46,452 nucleotides of DNA from Actinomycetes bacterium (GTDB lineage: Bacteria > Actinomycetota > Acidimicrobiia > Acidimicrobiales > Palsa-688): contig JAJYMB010000098.1 of NCBI GenBank assembly GCA_021787365.1, positions 1-46,452 on the forward strand, in the 5' to 3' direction. The notes under the pieces were generated by a model that saw nothing but the letters and a program-made list of their open reading frames with translations, did no database searches and was not told the origin of the DNA. A program made the translations under genes and the position numbers. Each line of letters starts with the position of its first letter. The stretch's first letter is position 1. Of the stretch, positions 16,286 to 24,105 are shown piece after piece.

Positions 16286-17599
16286 GTGGCGAAAAGGCCG
16301 TCCATTTCCCATATTGGTACAGACCAATTTCCCGAAGCTGAGGGTCGCAACGGCAGGCTCAAACACAAGGCGCTCCGCGATAGCCTCGCCCGCTTACTGC
16401 GAGAGCTCCCGCCAGGCTGCAGTCTGCCCACCGAGCGTGAGCTCGCCGAGCGTTACGGGGTGTCGAGGGGTACGGTGCGCCAGGCGCTCGGTCAGCTGGA
16501 GGCCGAACAGAGGATCGTCCGCCGCCAGGGCAGGGGCACTTTCGTGGCGGGGCCCAAGATGGACCAATTGCTGGAGCTGACCAGCTACACGGAGGACACT
16601 CTTTCACGCGGTATGGAGCCGTCCTCCAAGTTGGTGGGGGTCGCCCGGGTCCCAGCCGGCCCCGACGTTGCGCGCAACCTGGCGCTTAGCGAAGGGGACG
16701 AGGTCCTCTGCGTGGAGCGGACGCGCCTCGCCGACGGCATCCCCGTCGCGCTTGAAAGCCTGTACCTAGACGCCCGGCGTTTCGACGGGGTTGCCGCCGT
16801 CCTCGGCGAATCTCAGTCGTTTTACGAACTGTTGCGCTCTCGCTATGGGGTCGAGCTTGCCTGGGCGGACGAGACGATCGAGGCTGTGGTGGCGGGGGGC
16901 CATGAGGCGTCGCTGCTCGACGTGCCGAGCGGCGCGCCGGTCCTATTGCTCTGCCGGCAGAGTTTCGACCCGTTTGGCCGGCCGGTGGAGTTCGTGCGCT
17001 CTTTTTACAGGGCAGACCGGTTCCGCTTCCGTACGCGCCTGGCCCGCCCTGCCAGGGTGGCGGGGGCGCAACTCCCACCCGGCACCCGCCTCAGGCTCGC
17101 GACCGAGAAGGACGCTCCAGGCTTGGCCAAAGTATTCGTATCGGCTTGGCGGGCCGGTTATGTGGGGGTGGTGGCCCAAAACGTGCTCGACGGCCTAGAC
17201 GAGGGCGAGGTCGCAGACTGGCTCGGGCGTCTCACCGTCTCCAACGGGCCGACAACTTGGCTGGCGGAGGCCGTGTCAGGTGAGGTGGCCGGCTTTTCTC
17301 GTCACGGTGAGGACCCGGCCGACACCCGGCGGGGCCATGTTTTTTCCTTGTATGTCGCGCCGTGGGCGAGCGGGCAGGGTATCGGCAAAGCGCTCTTGGA
17401 CCACGATCTCAGGCTCCTGTCCGAAGGAGGTTTCAAGACCGTGACGCTCTGGGTCTTCGAGGCCAACACCGTCGCCCGTGGGCTCTACGAGAGCTTCGGC
17501 TTCGTACCAGACGGTGCCCGCCGGGTGGAGCCCGAGTATGGCGCACAAGAGATCCGCATGCGCAGGAGCGGCCCCTATGGTGGCCTGAGGGCGGAATGA
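16286..17599 (+). CDS. GntR-UTRA regulator fused to a GNAT acetyltransferase
   Basis: A 437-residue fusion. Residues about 25-90 are a GntR winged helix (LPTERELAERYGVSRGTVRQ, then GRGTFV). Residues about 105-255 are a UTRA effector domain as in HutC/NagR/DasR. Residues about 265-430 are a GNAT domain with the acetyl-CoA loop ASGQGIGKAL at 361-370, LYVAP before it and YESFGFVPDG near the end. Established relatives NagR and DasR sense amino-sugar phosphates. The added acetyltransferase is unexpected and could modify a muropeptide amine, a protein or the effector. GTG 16286 is the only plausible start; operator site 2 lies inside its first codons, so it probably represses itself. ATGA overlap with the next gene. 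Confidence 0.9.
   Translation: MAKRPSISHIGTDQFPEAEGRNGRLKHKALRDSLARLLRELPPGCSLPTERELAERYGVSRGTVRQALGQLEAEQRIVRRQGRGTFVAGPKMDQLLELTSYTEDTLSRGMEPSSKLVGVARVPAGPDVARNLALSEGDEVLCVERTRLADGIPVALESLYLDARRFDGVAAVLGESQSFYELLRSRYGVELAWADETIEAVVAGGHEASLLDVPSGAPVLLLCRQSFDPFGRPVEFVRSFYRADRFRFRTRLARPARVAGAQLPPGTRLRLATEKDAPGLAKVFVSAWRAGYVGVVAQNVLDGLDEGEVADWLGRLTVSNGPTTWLAEAVSGEVAGFSRHGEDPADTRRGHVFSLYVAPWASGQGIGKALLDHDLRLLSEGGFKTVTLWVFEANTVARGLYESFGFVPDGARRVEPEYGAQEIRMRRSGPYGGLRAE
16313..16328. promoter_or_regulatory. GntR/HutC-type operator, site 2
   Basis: ATTGGTACAGACCAAT is a 16-bp inverted repeat with perfect 6-bp arms, lying within codons 10-15 of the regulator gene. It matches the published DasR-site consensus (ACTGGTCTAGACCACT) at 12 of 16 positions. 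With site 1 it brackets the divergent start region, as expected for a regulator controlling both directions. Confidence 0.68.
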
Positions 17600-18696
17600 A
17601 CCCGGAGGCGGGCCCTGGGTTTTACGTCGAGGCTCGGGACGATGCTGCCGCGGGGTCGAAAGCGTTCATGCAGGTGCGCGATTACCTCGTCGGTTGCACC
17701 TCCGAGGGTTTCCCGCCGGGCGTCTCACTTGCGCTCGTGGACCGCGACGGGGTTGTGTTCCAGGTTTGCGGGGGGCACGCTTCCCTGGTGCCTGAACCTC
17801 TGCGGGCGGGGCCCGAGACCTCTTATGACCTCGCTTCTCTCACCAAGGTCATTTGCACGACGACGTTGGCTTTGGTCGCGCGCGACAGCGGTCTTTGGGG
17901 CTTGGGCGAGCCGGTAGCGCGCTGGCTGCCCGGCTACCCGGTTGCCCGCACGACGCTCTGGCACCTGCTCACGCACACTTCCGGCCTGGTCGAGCACCGG
18001 CCTTTTTACGCGAGTTCGCGTGGCCAGGAGGAGGTCGAGGCGGCGGTTTACGAAGAGGCCGCCGGCTCGGTCCCCGGGGGCGAAGTGCGCTACTCGGACC
18101 TCAACTTCATGCTCCTCGGCTGGGCACTCGAGGCGTGCTTCGGTAGGCCGTTGGACAAGATCTTTGGAGCTCAGGTGGCGGAACCTCTCGGCATGTCGAG
18201 GACGCGCTTCTGCCCGCCGGTCGGGGAGCGCTGGTTGGTTGCAGCGACAGAACTGGACGGGGACCAGAGGCCGCGGGCTGGTTTGGTGTGGGGCGAAGTG
18301 CACGACGGCAACGCTTGGGTGCTCGGCGGCGTCGCAGGCCACGCTGGCCTGTTCGCTCCTGTCGGAGACCTCGCGCACTTCGTCCAATCGTTGCTCCAAG
18401 CCAGCACCGGCGGCGTGCTATCGGCCTCGTCGGTGGAAGAGATGGCCACGCTGCAGGCGAAGTCCGACGACGATGTCCGCGGCCTCGGTTGGCGCCTCTG
18501 CCCGTCGCGGTGGGGGGCCTGGCCGGAGGGGACAATGTGGCACACCGGGTTTACCGGGACTTCGTTGCTCGTAGACCGCCAGCGTGGTGTCGCCGTCGTT
18601 TTGCTGAGCAACGCAATTCATCCCCGCCGGCGCCTAGACGAGCAGGCTGCTTTCCGCGCCGACGTGCACCGTCTGGTAGCGGACGCACTCAGCTGA
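17596..18696 (+). CDS. beta-lactamase-fold serine hydrolase (AmiE/EstB-like)
   Basis: A 366-residue class C beta-lactamase-fold protein without an evident signal peptide, so probably cytosolic. Seen: catalytic SLTK at 81-84, YSD at 166-168 (the Tyr motif), and HTGFTGT at 316-322 in place of KTG. HTGFTG is typical of the family that includes Bacillus AmiE, an N-acetylmuramoyl-L-alanine amidase of the MurNAc recycling operon, and of some esterases. Given AnmK and the peptide importer opposite, amidase or peptidase action on muropeptides is the best guess. It starts inside the stop of the GntR-GNAT gene (ATGA). Confidence 0.85.
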   Translation: MNPEAGPGFYVEARDDAAAGSKAFMQVRDYLVGCTSEGFPPGVSLALVDRDGVVFQVCGGHASLVPEPLRAGPETSYDLASLTKVICTTTLALVARDSGLWGLGEPVARWLPGYPVARTTLWHLLTHTSGLVEHRPFYASSRGQEEVEAAVYEEAAGSVPGGEVRYSDLNFMLLGWALEACFGRPLDKIFGAQVAEPLGMSRTRFCPPVGERWLVAATELDGDQRPRAGLVWGEVHDGNAWVLGGVAGHAGLFAPVGDLAHFVQSLLQASTGGVLSASSVEEMATLQAKSDDDVRGLGWRLCPSRWGAWPEGTMWHTGFTGTSLLVDRQRGVAVVLLSNAIHPRRRLDEQAAFRADVHRLVADALS

Positions 18697-18740
18697 GCGC
18701 TCCGAGAGGGGCTGTTCGGGCTGGTGGTTCGCGTCGTCAC

Positions 18741-18760
18741 GGGTTGAAGCAGTACAACCC
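18741..18760. promoter_or_regulatory. small inverted repeat upstream of ridA
   Basis: GGGTTG and CAACCC arms (18741-18746, 18755-18760) enclose an 8-base loop in the 90-bp gap before ridA. There is no T tract, so it is not a clear terminator. It may be an operator or a weak hairpin. It also breaks the otherwise overlapping gene chain. Confidence 0.3.
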
Positions 18761-18786
18761 CTGACTTGTCCACGTGGTAGGGTCAG

Positions 18787-19167
18787 ATGGTGCGCAAGGC
18801 CGTAGTGACCGGCAACGCCCCCAAGCCGGCGTTCTCGTACTCGCAAGGGATTGTCGCCCACGGGTTGCTCTTCGTCTCGGGCCAGGTCCCCGTCGACCCC
18901 GCCACCAAGGCTGTCCCCGAAGCCTTCGCGGACCAGGTACGGCGAGCCATGGACAACGTGGCCGCTGTCGCCGAGGCTGCCGGGGCCCGCCTGTCCGACG
19001 CAGTGCGCGTCGGCGTGTACCTGGCCGACCTGGCCGACTTCGAGGAGATGGACAGGGTCTACCGGGAGTACTTCGAGGAGCCTCTGCCGGCTCGCACAAC
19101 CTTGGGGACGGCACTCCTCGGTTTCGCCGTCGAGGTCGACGCTGTGATCGCCCTCGAGGCCGGGTAG
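18787..19167 (+). CDS. ridA: RidA/YjgF-family enamine-imine deaminase
   Basis: A 126-residue complete RidA protein. It hydrolyses reactive enamine/imine intermediates such as 2-aminoacrylate, released by PLP dehydratases. Seen: the opening YSQGIVAHGLLFVSGQ, the central QVRRAMDNVAAVAEAAGA, and the C-terminal active-site Arg motif PARTTLGTALLG with VDAVIALE. The next gene, 9 bp downstream, is a D-serine-dehydratase-like enzyme whose product is exactly such an enamine, so the pairing is functionally coherent. Confidence 0.93.
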   Translation: MVRKAVVTGNAPKPAFSYSQGIVAHGLLFVSGQVPVDPATKAVPEAFADQVRRAMDNVAAVAEAAGARLSDAVRVGVYLADLADFEEMDRVYREYFEEPLPARTTLGTALLGFAVEVDAVIALEAG

Positions 19168-19176
19168 GACACCCGG

Positions 19177-20367
19177 TTGAACCTGCTGAAGGGTGAACTC
19201 GCGCTCCCTGCCCTAGTGCTGAAGGAGCCAGCGCTCGCCAACAACCTCGCCGTAATGGCCGGGTACGCCCGGCAGCACGGGTTTGTGCTCGCGCCCCACG
19301 GGAAGACGACCATGGCGCCGGCCCTCTTCAAGCGCCAGCTCGAGGCCGGCGCTTGGGGCATGACCGTTGCCAACATGCCGCAGGCGGAGGTAGCTTTCGA
19401 CGCCGGCGCCACCCGCGTGCTCGTTGCCAACGAACTGGTCAGTATGGCGGATGCTCAGGCGGTGGCCCGTTGCCTGGCTGTGGCCGGCCGGGAGCTCTAC
19501 TGCCTGGTCGACTCCGTCGAAGGGGCCAAGCTCCTCGACGCCAACCTTGTCCGGGCCGGCTTCACGGGCCGGCTCGGGGTGCTCGTCGAACTCGGCGTCG
19601 CCGGCGGGAGGGCGGGGGCGCGAAGCGAAGAAACAGCGCTCGCGGCTGCAGGCGCTGTGCAACGGGGCCAGTGCCTCCGCCTGGCTGGCGTGGAGGGTTA
19701 CGAAGGTATATTGGCGAGCGACCGTTCTCCCGAGGCGCTCGCCAAGGTGGACGCTTTCCTATTTGCTTTGCGCCGGCTCGTCGTCCGCCTCGCCGACGGC
19801 GGCGCTTTCCCCGAGGGGGCACAGCCGCTCGTTTCTGCTGGCGGAAGCGCCTATTTCGACCGTGTGGCCGAGGTTCTCGGGGCGAAAGCGCGAGAGGAGG
19901 GCCATTTCGGGGCCCACGACGTCCTCTTGGTAGTACGTTCTGGCTGCTACCTGGTGCACGACCATGGTGTCTACGCCCGAAACTCGCCGCTCTCAGGGCC
20001 GAGTGGGCATGGGCCAACCCTCGAGGCGGCTTTGGAGCTGTGGGCCGAGGTACTTTCTGTGCCCGAGCCGGGGCTCGCGATCCTGGGCCTCGGCAAGCGC
20101 GACGCCCCCTACGACCTCGGCCTCCCGGTGCCGCTCGGCGTCGTGAGGGGACCGGGGCTCCAGCCCCTCGGCCGAGCCGAACTGAGCAAGGTAAACGACC
20201 AGCACGGCTACCTGGCTTTCGATGGGAGTGCGCAGGGCTTGGGCGTCGGGGACAGGGTGGTATTCGGCATCTCGCACCCCTGCACGGCGTTCGACAAGTG
20301 GAGGACTGTCCTCCTTGTCGATCGGGACCGCGAGGTGACTGGCGAGATCCGCACGTTTTTCCACTGA
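19177..20367 (+). CDS. D-serine dehydratase / D-threonine aldolase-like PLP enzyme
   Basis: A 396-residue fold-type III PLP enzyme with an alanine-racemase-like N-terminal barrel and a DSD-type C-terminal metal domain. Seen: LPALVLKEPALANNLAVM, the PLP lysine in APHGKTTMAP, GVEGYEG, and the C-terminal His-x-Cys motif SHPCTAFDKW that binds zinc in characterised D-serine dehydratases. Likely activity is deamination or cleavage of a D-amino acid; Ser, Thr or a 3-hydroxy relative are all possible. Starts at TTG 19177. Placement after ridA and before an amidohydrolase suggests a D-amino acid from peptidoglycan or its peptides. Confidence 0.85.
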   Translation: MNLLKGELALPALVLKEPALANNLAVMAGYARQHGFVLAPHGKTTMAPALFKRQLEAGAWGMTVANMPQAEVAFDAGATRVLVANELVSMADAQAVARCLAVAGRELYCLVDSVEGAKLLDANLVRAGFTGRLGVLVELGVAGGRAGARSEETALAAAGAVQRGQCLRLAGVEGYEGILASDRSPEALAKVDAFLFALRRLVVRLADGGAFPEGAQPLVSAGGSAYFDRVAEVLGAKAREEGHFGAHDVLLVVRSGCYLVHDHGVYARNSPLSGPSGHGPTLEAALELWAEVLSVPEPGLAILGLGKRDAPYDLGLPVPLGVVRGPGLQPLGRAELSKVNDQHGYLAFDGSAQGLGVGDRVVFGISHPCTAFDKWRTVLLVDRDREVTGEIRTFFH

Positions 20368-20377
20368 AGGTTTGCCG

Positions 20378-21709
20378 TTGAGCGCGCCAAGCCCAGAGCC
20401 GCAACCCGTGCCCGCGCGGGCCGGTTTGCTGGACCTGTTGGTGGCGGGCGGTGAGGTGATTGACCCAGCGACGGGCCGGCGAGGACGTTACGACGTAGGC
20501 CTGGCCGGCGGCCGGATAGCCGTCGTCGAGCCAGACGTACCACGCCAATTGGCCGCCGGGGTGTTCGACGCCGCTGGTTGCCTCGTTTTGCCCGGCCTCG
20601 TCGACCTGCATACACATATCTTTCACGGGGCCACTTTCTGGGGCACGGACCCGAGACCACTCGCTTGGCGCACCGGTGTGACGACCTGGGTCGACGCCGG
20701 CTCCGCGGGGGCGTACAGCGCGGCGGCACTCGAGCAAATGAGCCCAGGTTTTGCACCTCTCCAGATGAGCGCCTTCCTCAACATAAGTGCTGTCGGCCTT
20801 ATCGCCGAAACCGGCGAGTGCCGCCGAGAGGATCTTTGCGACCCTGGGCTCTGCGCGGCTGTCCTCGCGGAGCACGAAGGTTTTTTTGCCGGCGTCAAAT
20901 GCCGGATGGACAGCGCGACGGTGGGGGAGATGGGCATAGAGCCCCTCCGGCGCGCCCTTCGGGCGGCAGAAGCCGCGGGGGTCCCGGTCATGGTGCACAT
21001 CGGGGCGGAACCGCCCAGCATCGACGAGGTGCTCGACCTACTGCGGCCCGGCGACATCGTCACTCACTGCATGACCAGCCAGACCATGTCATTGCTCGCC
21101 CCCCGGGGTGGAATACGGCGGAGCGTCGTTGGTGCCAGGGAACGGGGAGTGCTTTTCGACGTCGGGCACGGCTCTGGGAGCTTCTCGTTCTCGGTTGCCG
21201 AGGCGATGCTTGCCGCTGGCTTCCCTCCCGACGTGATCTCCTCGGATGCCCACCAGCGCAGCATCCTCGGGCCGTGCTTCGACCTCCCGACTTGCATGTC
21301 GAAGTTCCTGGCCCTCGGCATGGGCCTTGATGACGTGGTGCGGGCCGCCACGTCGGCGCCAGCCTTGGCTTTTAGCGACGCCGAGGCGGGTTCGCTCGAG
21401 GTCGGTCGGCGGGCGGACCTCGCCGTCTTCCAAGTTGAGGAGGGCGATTTCGACTTCTTCGATTCCGAGCTCGAGGCTCGGCGGGCGGGGCCTGTGCTGG
21501 TCAACCGGGCCACCTTTGCAGCCGGCTCGTTGCTGGAGCCGGTCGAGCCCTCACGGCCTGCCCCCTGGGTGCACCTGACGGACGCGCAGAGGGCACTGCT
21601 CTCTCGGGGCCCCGAGACGCTCCGTCGGCCTTGGGCGGGCATGCTCAGGTCGCGAGACGGCTACGTCTCGTACAGGAGGTCGAGCTCCAGCCCTTCTGCC
21701 CGGAGCTAG
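20378..21709 (+). CDS. amidohydrolase/deacetylase of the cog3964 (EF0837-like) type
   Basis: A 443-residue amidohydrolase-superfamily enzyme. Seen: the HxH metal motif VDLHTHIFHG, the bridging Lys in GVKCRMDSATVG, His ligands in VMVHIGAEPP and IVTHCMTSQ, and the catalytic Asp in VISSDAHQRS. Sequence layout matches the cog3964 group, often misnamed dihydroorotase; studied members hydrolyse N-acyl-D-amino-acid-like or acetyl-mandelate substrates. Here it plausibly deacylates a D-amino acid or opens a lactone. TTG 20378 is preferred (GAAGG ribosome site 7 bp upstream); TTG 20372 also fits. Its stop overlaps that of the convergent ROK gene by 4 bp. Confidence 0.82.
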   Translation: MSAPSPEPQPVPARAGLLDLLVAGGEVIDPATGRRGRYDVGLAGGRIAVVEPDVPRQLAAGVFDAAGCLVLPGLVDLHTHIFHGATFWGTDPRPLAWRTGVTTWVDAGSAGAYSAAALEQMSPGFAPLQMSAFLNISAVGLIAETGECRREDLCDPGLCAAVLAEHEGFFAGVKCRMDSATVGEMGIEPLRRALRAAEAAGVPVMVHIGAEPPSIDEVLDLLRPGDIVTHCMTSQTMSLLAPRGGIRRSVVGARERGVLFDVGHGSGSFSFSVAEAMLAAGFPPDVISSDAHQRSILGPCFDLPTCMSKFLALGMGLDDVVRAATSAPALAFSDAEAGSLEVGRRADLAVFQVEEGDFDFFDSELEARRAGPVLVNRATFAAGSLLEPVEPSRPAPWVHLTDAQRALLSRGPETLRRPWAGMLRSRDGYVSYRRSSSSPSARS

Positions 21710-22932
21710 AGGCTCGGTAGGACGCGCTGCTCTACGTCGGTCAGCGCCAGGCGGAGCGCGCCGATGGCGACGGCGTCGTCGCCGAGGGCGGAGAGCTCGA
21801 GCGGCGTGCCCACGAGAGTGAGACGGTGGACCTGCAACCTGAGGGCGTCCAGCACCGCTTTCCCGGCGCGTGACACACCTCCTCCGATTATCAGGAGGTC
21901 CGGGTCGAGCACCAAGAGCAGGGGTGCCAAGCCTCGGGCAAGGTGGGCTATGACGGTGTCGACTACCTGTCTCGCGGCCCGGTCGCCGGCGGCGGCCGCC
22001 GAAAAGACCCGGGCCGCGTCCAGTTCCTCGCCGGGGCGGGCCAGCTCCGACTTGCTGTCCCCGCGGTGGCGGGATGCTTGCTTCCCCATCGCCACGATGG
22101 CGCCGGCGCCGACCGCCCGCTCGAAGGGACCAAGGCCCCGCTCGTCGACGAGCACCTCTTTGCCCGAAGGGTCGAGCACGGAGAGGTAGCCGAGCTCACC
22201 TGCTGCGCCTGAGGCACCCCGGTGCAACTGCCCGTCGATGTAGATCCCAGCGCCCACCCGTTCACCCCACAACACGAACACGACGGTGCGGGCCGACTTG
22301 GCGGCGCCCCGCCAGCACTCCCCGAGCACGGCGAGGTTGACGTCGTTTTCCACCTGGACAGGGCAGCGGAAGGAACGGCGCAGCTCCTTGGCCAGGTTGA
22401 GCGATGCCCAACCGGGGAGGCTGGGAGCTTGGACGACCATGCTCTCGGTGGGATGGATGATGCCAGGGCTGCCGACGGCTACTGACATGACGGCGTTGCG
22501 CCCGACGCCGCTTTGAGCGAGGGCGTCATGCACGGTGGCCCGCACTGCCCCCAGCAACTGGTGCCTGTCATACGCGCCGGCCGTGCCCCGCTTCAGCGTG
22601 GCGACCGGCGTGCCGTTGAGGTCGGCCACGACCACGCCCGTGCGGTGGGCGCCGATGTCGATACCGACGACGTAGCCCGCCTCGGCCCGGAAGCGTACGA
22701 GGCGTGCGGGGCGCCCGAGCCCCGAGCGGCCTTTCGGGTGCTCGTCGAGGAAGTCGACCCACCCCGCGTCGTGGAGTTCGTCGAGGGCGCTCGCGATTGT
22801 GGGCCGGGAAAGGCCGGTCGTCTCGGCGATCTCCCCCAGGCGGAGCGCCTCAGAGCGCCTTACGGCCGATAGCACATGCGCCTGGTTGATCTGGCGGAGT
22901 GCGGCAGGGCTACCTGGGCTGGCTCCGCTCAT
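21706..22932 (-). CDS. ROK-family transcriptional repressor
   Basis: A 408-residue ROK regulator with an N-terminal MarR-like winged helix (AHVLSAVRRSEALRLGEIAE, then GLSRPTIASALDEL) and a sugar-kinase-fold domain (GYVVGIDIGAHRTGVVVADL, AVGSPGIIHP, GASGAAGELGYLSVL). The Cys-rich zinc motif CxCGxxGCxE of most ROK proteins is missing; the region reads DERGLGPFERAVGAG. It starts at ATG 22932 behind a good AAGGGGG site. It is divergent from the oxidoreductase operon whose promoter overlaps an inverted repeat, so it probably controls that operon in response to the sugar. Confidence 0.9.
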   Translation of the reverse strand: MSGASPGSPAALRQINQAHVLSAVRRSEALRLGEIAETTGLSRPTIASALDELHDAGWVDFLDEHPKGRSGLGRPARLVRFRAEAGYVVGIDIGAHRTGVVVADLNGTPVATLKRGTAGAYDRHQLLGAVRATVHDALAQSGVGRNAVMSVAVGSPGIIHPTESMVVQAPSLPGWASLNLAKELRRSFRCPVQVENDVNLAVLGECWRGAAKSARTVVFVLWGERVGAGIYIDGQLHRGASGAAGELGYLSVLDPSGKEVLVDERGLGPFERAVGAGAIVAMGKQASRHRGDSKSELARPGEELDAARVFSAAAAGDRAARQVVDTVIAHLARGLAPLLLVLDPDLLIIGGGVSRAGKAVLDALRLQVHRLTLVGTPLELSALGDDAVAIGALRLALTDVEQRVLPSL

Positions 22933-22941
22933 CGAACCCCC

Positions 22942-22971
22942 TTGACAACATTCGCACGGCCTAAGTATATT
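22942..22971 (+). promoter_or_regulatory. sigma-70-like promoter of the oxidoreductase operon
   Basis: TTGACA (22942-22947), an 18-bp spacer and TATATT (22966-22971), close to the consensus housekeeping promoter. It faces the Gfo/Idh/MocA genes starting at 23095. Confidence 0.8.
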
Positions 22972-22991
22972 GAAGACTTATTTCATATTGA
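22962..22991. promoter_or_regulatory. candidate ROK operator over the -10 box
   Basis: TAAGT (22962-22966) and ACTTA (22976-22980) form an inverted repeat with a 9-bp centre covering the -10. ATATTGA also occurs twice as a direct repeat (22967-22973 and 22985-22991). Position and AT-rich sequence suit repression by the divergent ROK protein. Confidence 0.5.
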
Positions 22992-23034
22992 GGCGGGAGC
23001 AGTTCTCGCCACAAGGGAAAAGTAGCCGGTTTGT

Positions 23035-23072
23035 TTACCGTGAAGCGCGCGTTCTTGGAACGCTCGCGGTAA
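23035..23072 (+). promoter_or_regulatory. hairpin in the 5' leader
   Basis: TTACCG pairs with CGGTAA and, inside it, GCGTTC pairs with GAACGC around a 3-base loop, with an asymmetric interior bulge. It lies in the about 115-base leader between promoter and first gene. It could stabilise the message or bind a regulator. There is no T tract, so it is not a standard terminator. Confidence 0.4.
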
Positions 23073-23094
23073 CCCTGGGCGCCGAGGGGGACAA

Positions 23095-24105
23095 TTGCCT
23101 GAGCGTGGCAAGGTAAGGGTCGGTGTGATCGGAGGGGGTGTCATGGGAAAGACCCACGTCCTCTCCTTGCTGGCGACTGCCGGTGCCGAACTGGCCGGCG
23201 TCGCCGCGCCCGACATCGGCCCGGAGGTGGCCGAGTTGTGCCGCGTGGCCGGGGCCCAGGTGAGCGACGACGTGGCCGGGTTGCTCAAAAGCGGCCTGGA
23301 CGCCGTGGTAATCGCGACCCCAACGGACACCCATGTCAGCCTGGTCGAGGAAGCCGCCGCAGCCGGGCTGCACGTCTTCTGCGAGAAACCCCTGGCCTTG
23401 GACGTAAAACAGGCGCGGGCGGCTGTCGACGCCTGCGAGCGGGCGGGGGTGAAGTTGGCGGTGGGCCATGTCGTGCGCTACTTCCCCGCCTACGCCAAAA
23501 TCCGCGAGCTGGTAAAACGCGGTGAGATCGGCTCGCCCGCCATGGCGAAGTGCCGGCGGATGTCCGGGCCGCCTGGAGAAGCGAGGGGCTGGTACGCGGA
23601 AGGGCTGCGTTCTGGGGGTGTTATCACCGACATGGGCGTTCATGATTTCGACTGGCTGCTCTGGTGCCTCGGGCCTGTGGAGCGCGTGTCGGCGCTTGTT
23701 GCCGAGCGTGGTGCTGGGCAAGTGGCAATGGTGGTGCTCGCCCACGAGGGAGGCGCTATTTCATCGGTAGAGCTTTCATGGATGGACCCGACGGGGTTTT
23801 GGACCGCGGTCGAGGTCTCGGGCCCTGGTGGACTGCTCAGTCACGACAGCCGCAGTTCGGCGACCTTTCGTTTCGACCAAGACCCAAGATCTGAAACTGG
23901 CCCACCGGCGGTGGAGGTCCCGGTCGGGGAGCCGCTCAACGACCCCTACCACGACGAGCTGGCCGACGCCCTGGCATGGTTCGGCGGTGGCCCTGCCCCG
24001 AGGGTCAGCCCGGCTGACGCCGTTGCCGCCGTAGCGCTCGCCGAAGCCGCGAGGCGGAGCGCCAGCACGCGCGAAACGGTCCCGCTGAGGAGCGCAACGC
24101 CCTGA
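23095..24105 (+). CDS. Gfo/Idh/MocA family sugar dehydrogenase, first copy
   Basis: An NAD(P)-dependent oxidoreductase of 336 residues. Seen: the Rossmann start VGVIGGGVMGKTHV, the family Lys motif FCEKPLALD, VGHVVRYFPAYAKIRELV, and the catalytic region TDMGVHDFDWLLW. Substrates in this family are sugars, inositols or sugar acids; which one is not readable here. The start is TTG 23095 behind GAGGGGGAC. It is first in an operon with a second dehydrogenase (TGATG overlap), a broken binding-protein gene and a ROK kinase. Confidence 0.9.
   Translation: MPERGKVRVGVIGGGVMGKTHVLSLLATAGAELAGVAAPDIGPEVAELCRVAGAQVSDDVAGLLKSGLDAVVIATPTDTHVSLVEEAAAAGLHVFCEKPLALDVKQARAAVDACERAGVKLAVGHVVRYFPAYAKIRELVKRGEIGSPAMAKCRRMSGPPGEARGWYAEGLRSGGVITDMGVHDFDWLLWCLGPVERVSALVAERGAGQVAMVVLAHEGGAISSVELSWMDPTGFWTAVEVSGPGGLLSHDSRSSATFRFDQDPRSETGPPAVEVPVGEPLNDPYHDELADALAWFGGGPAPRVSPADAVAAVALAEAARRSASTRETVPLRSATP

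Noticed and set aside
18741..18760. Rho-independent terminator before ridA
   Set aside because: The 6-bp stem is short and there is no T run after it.
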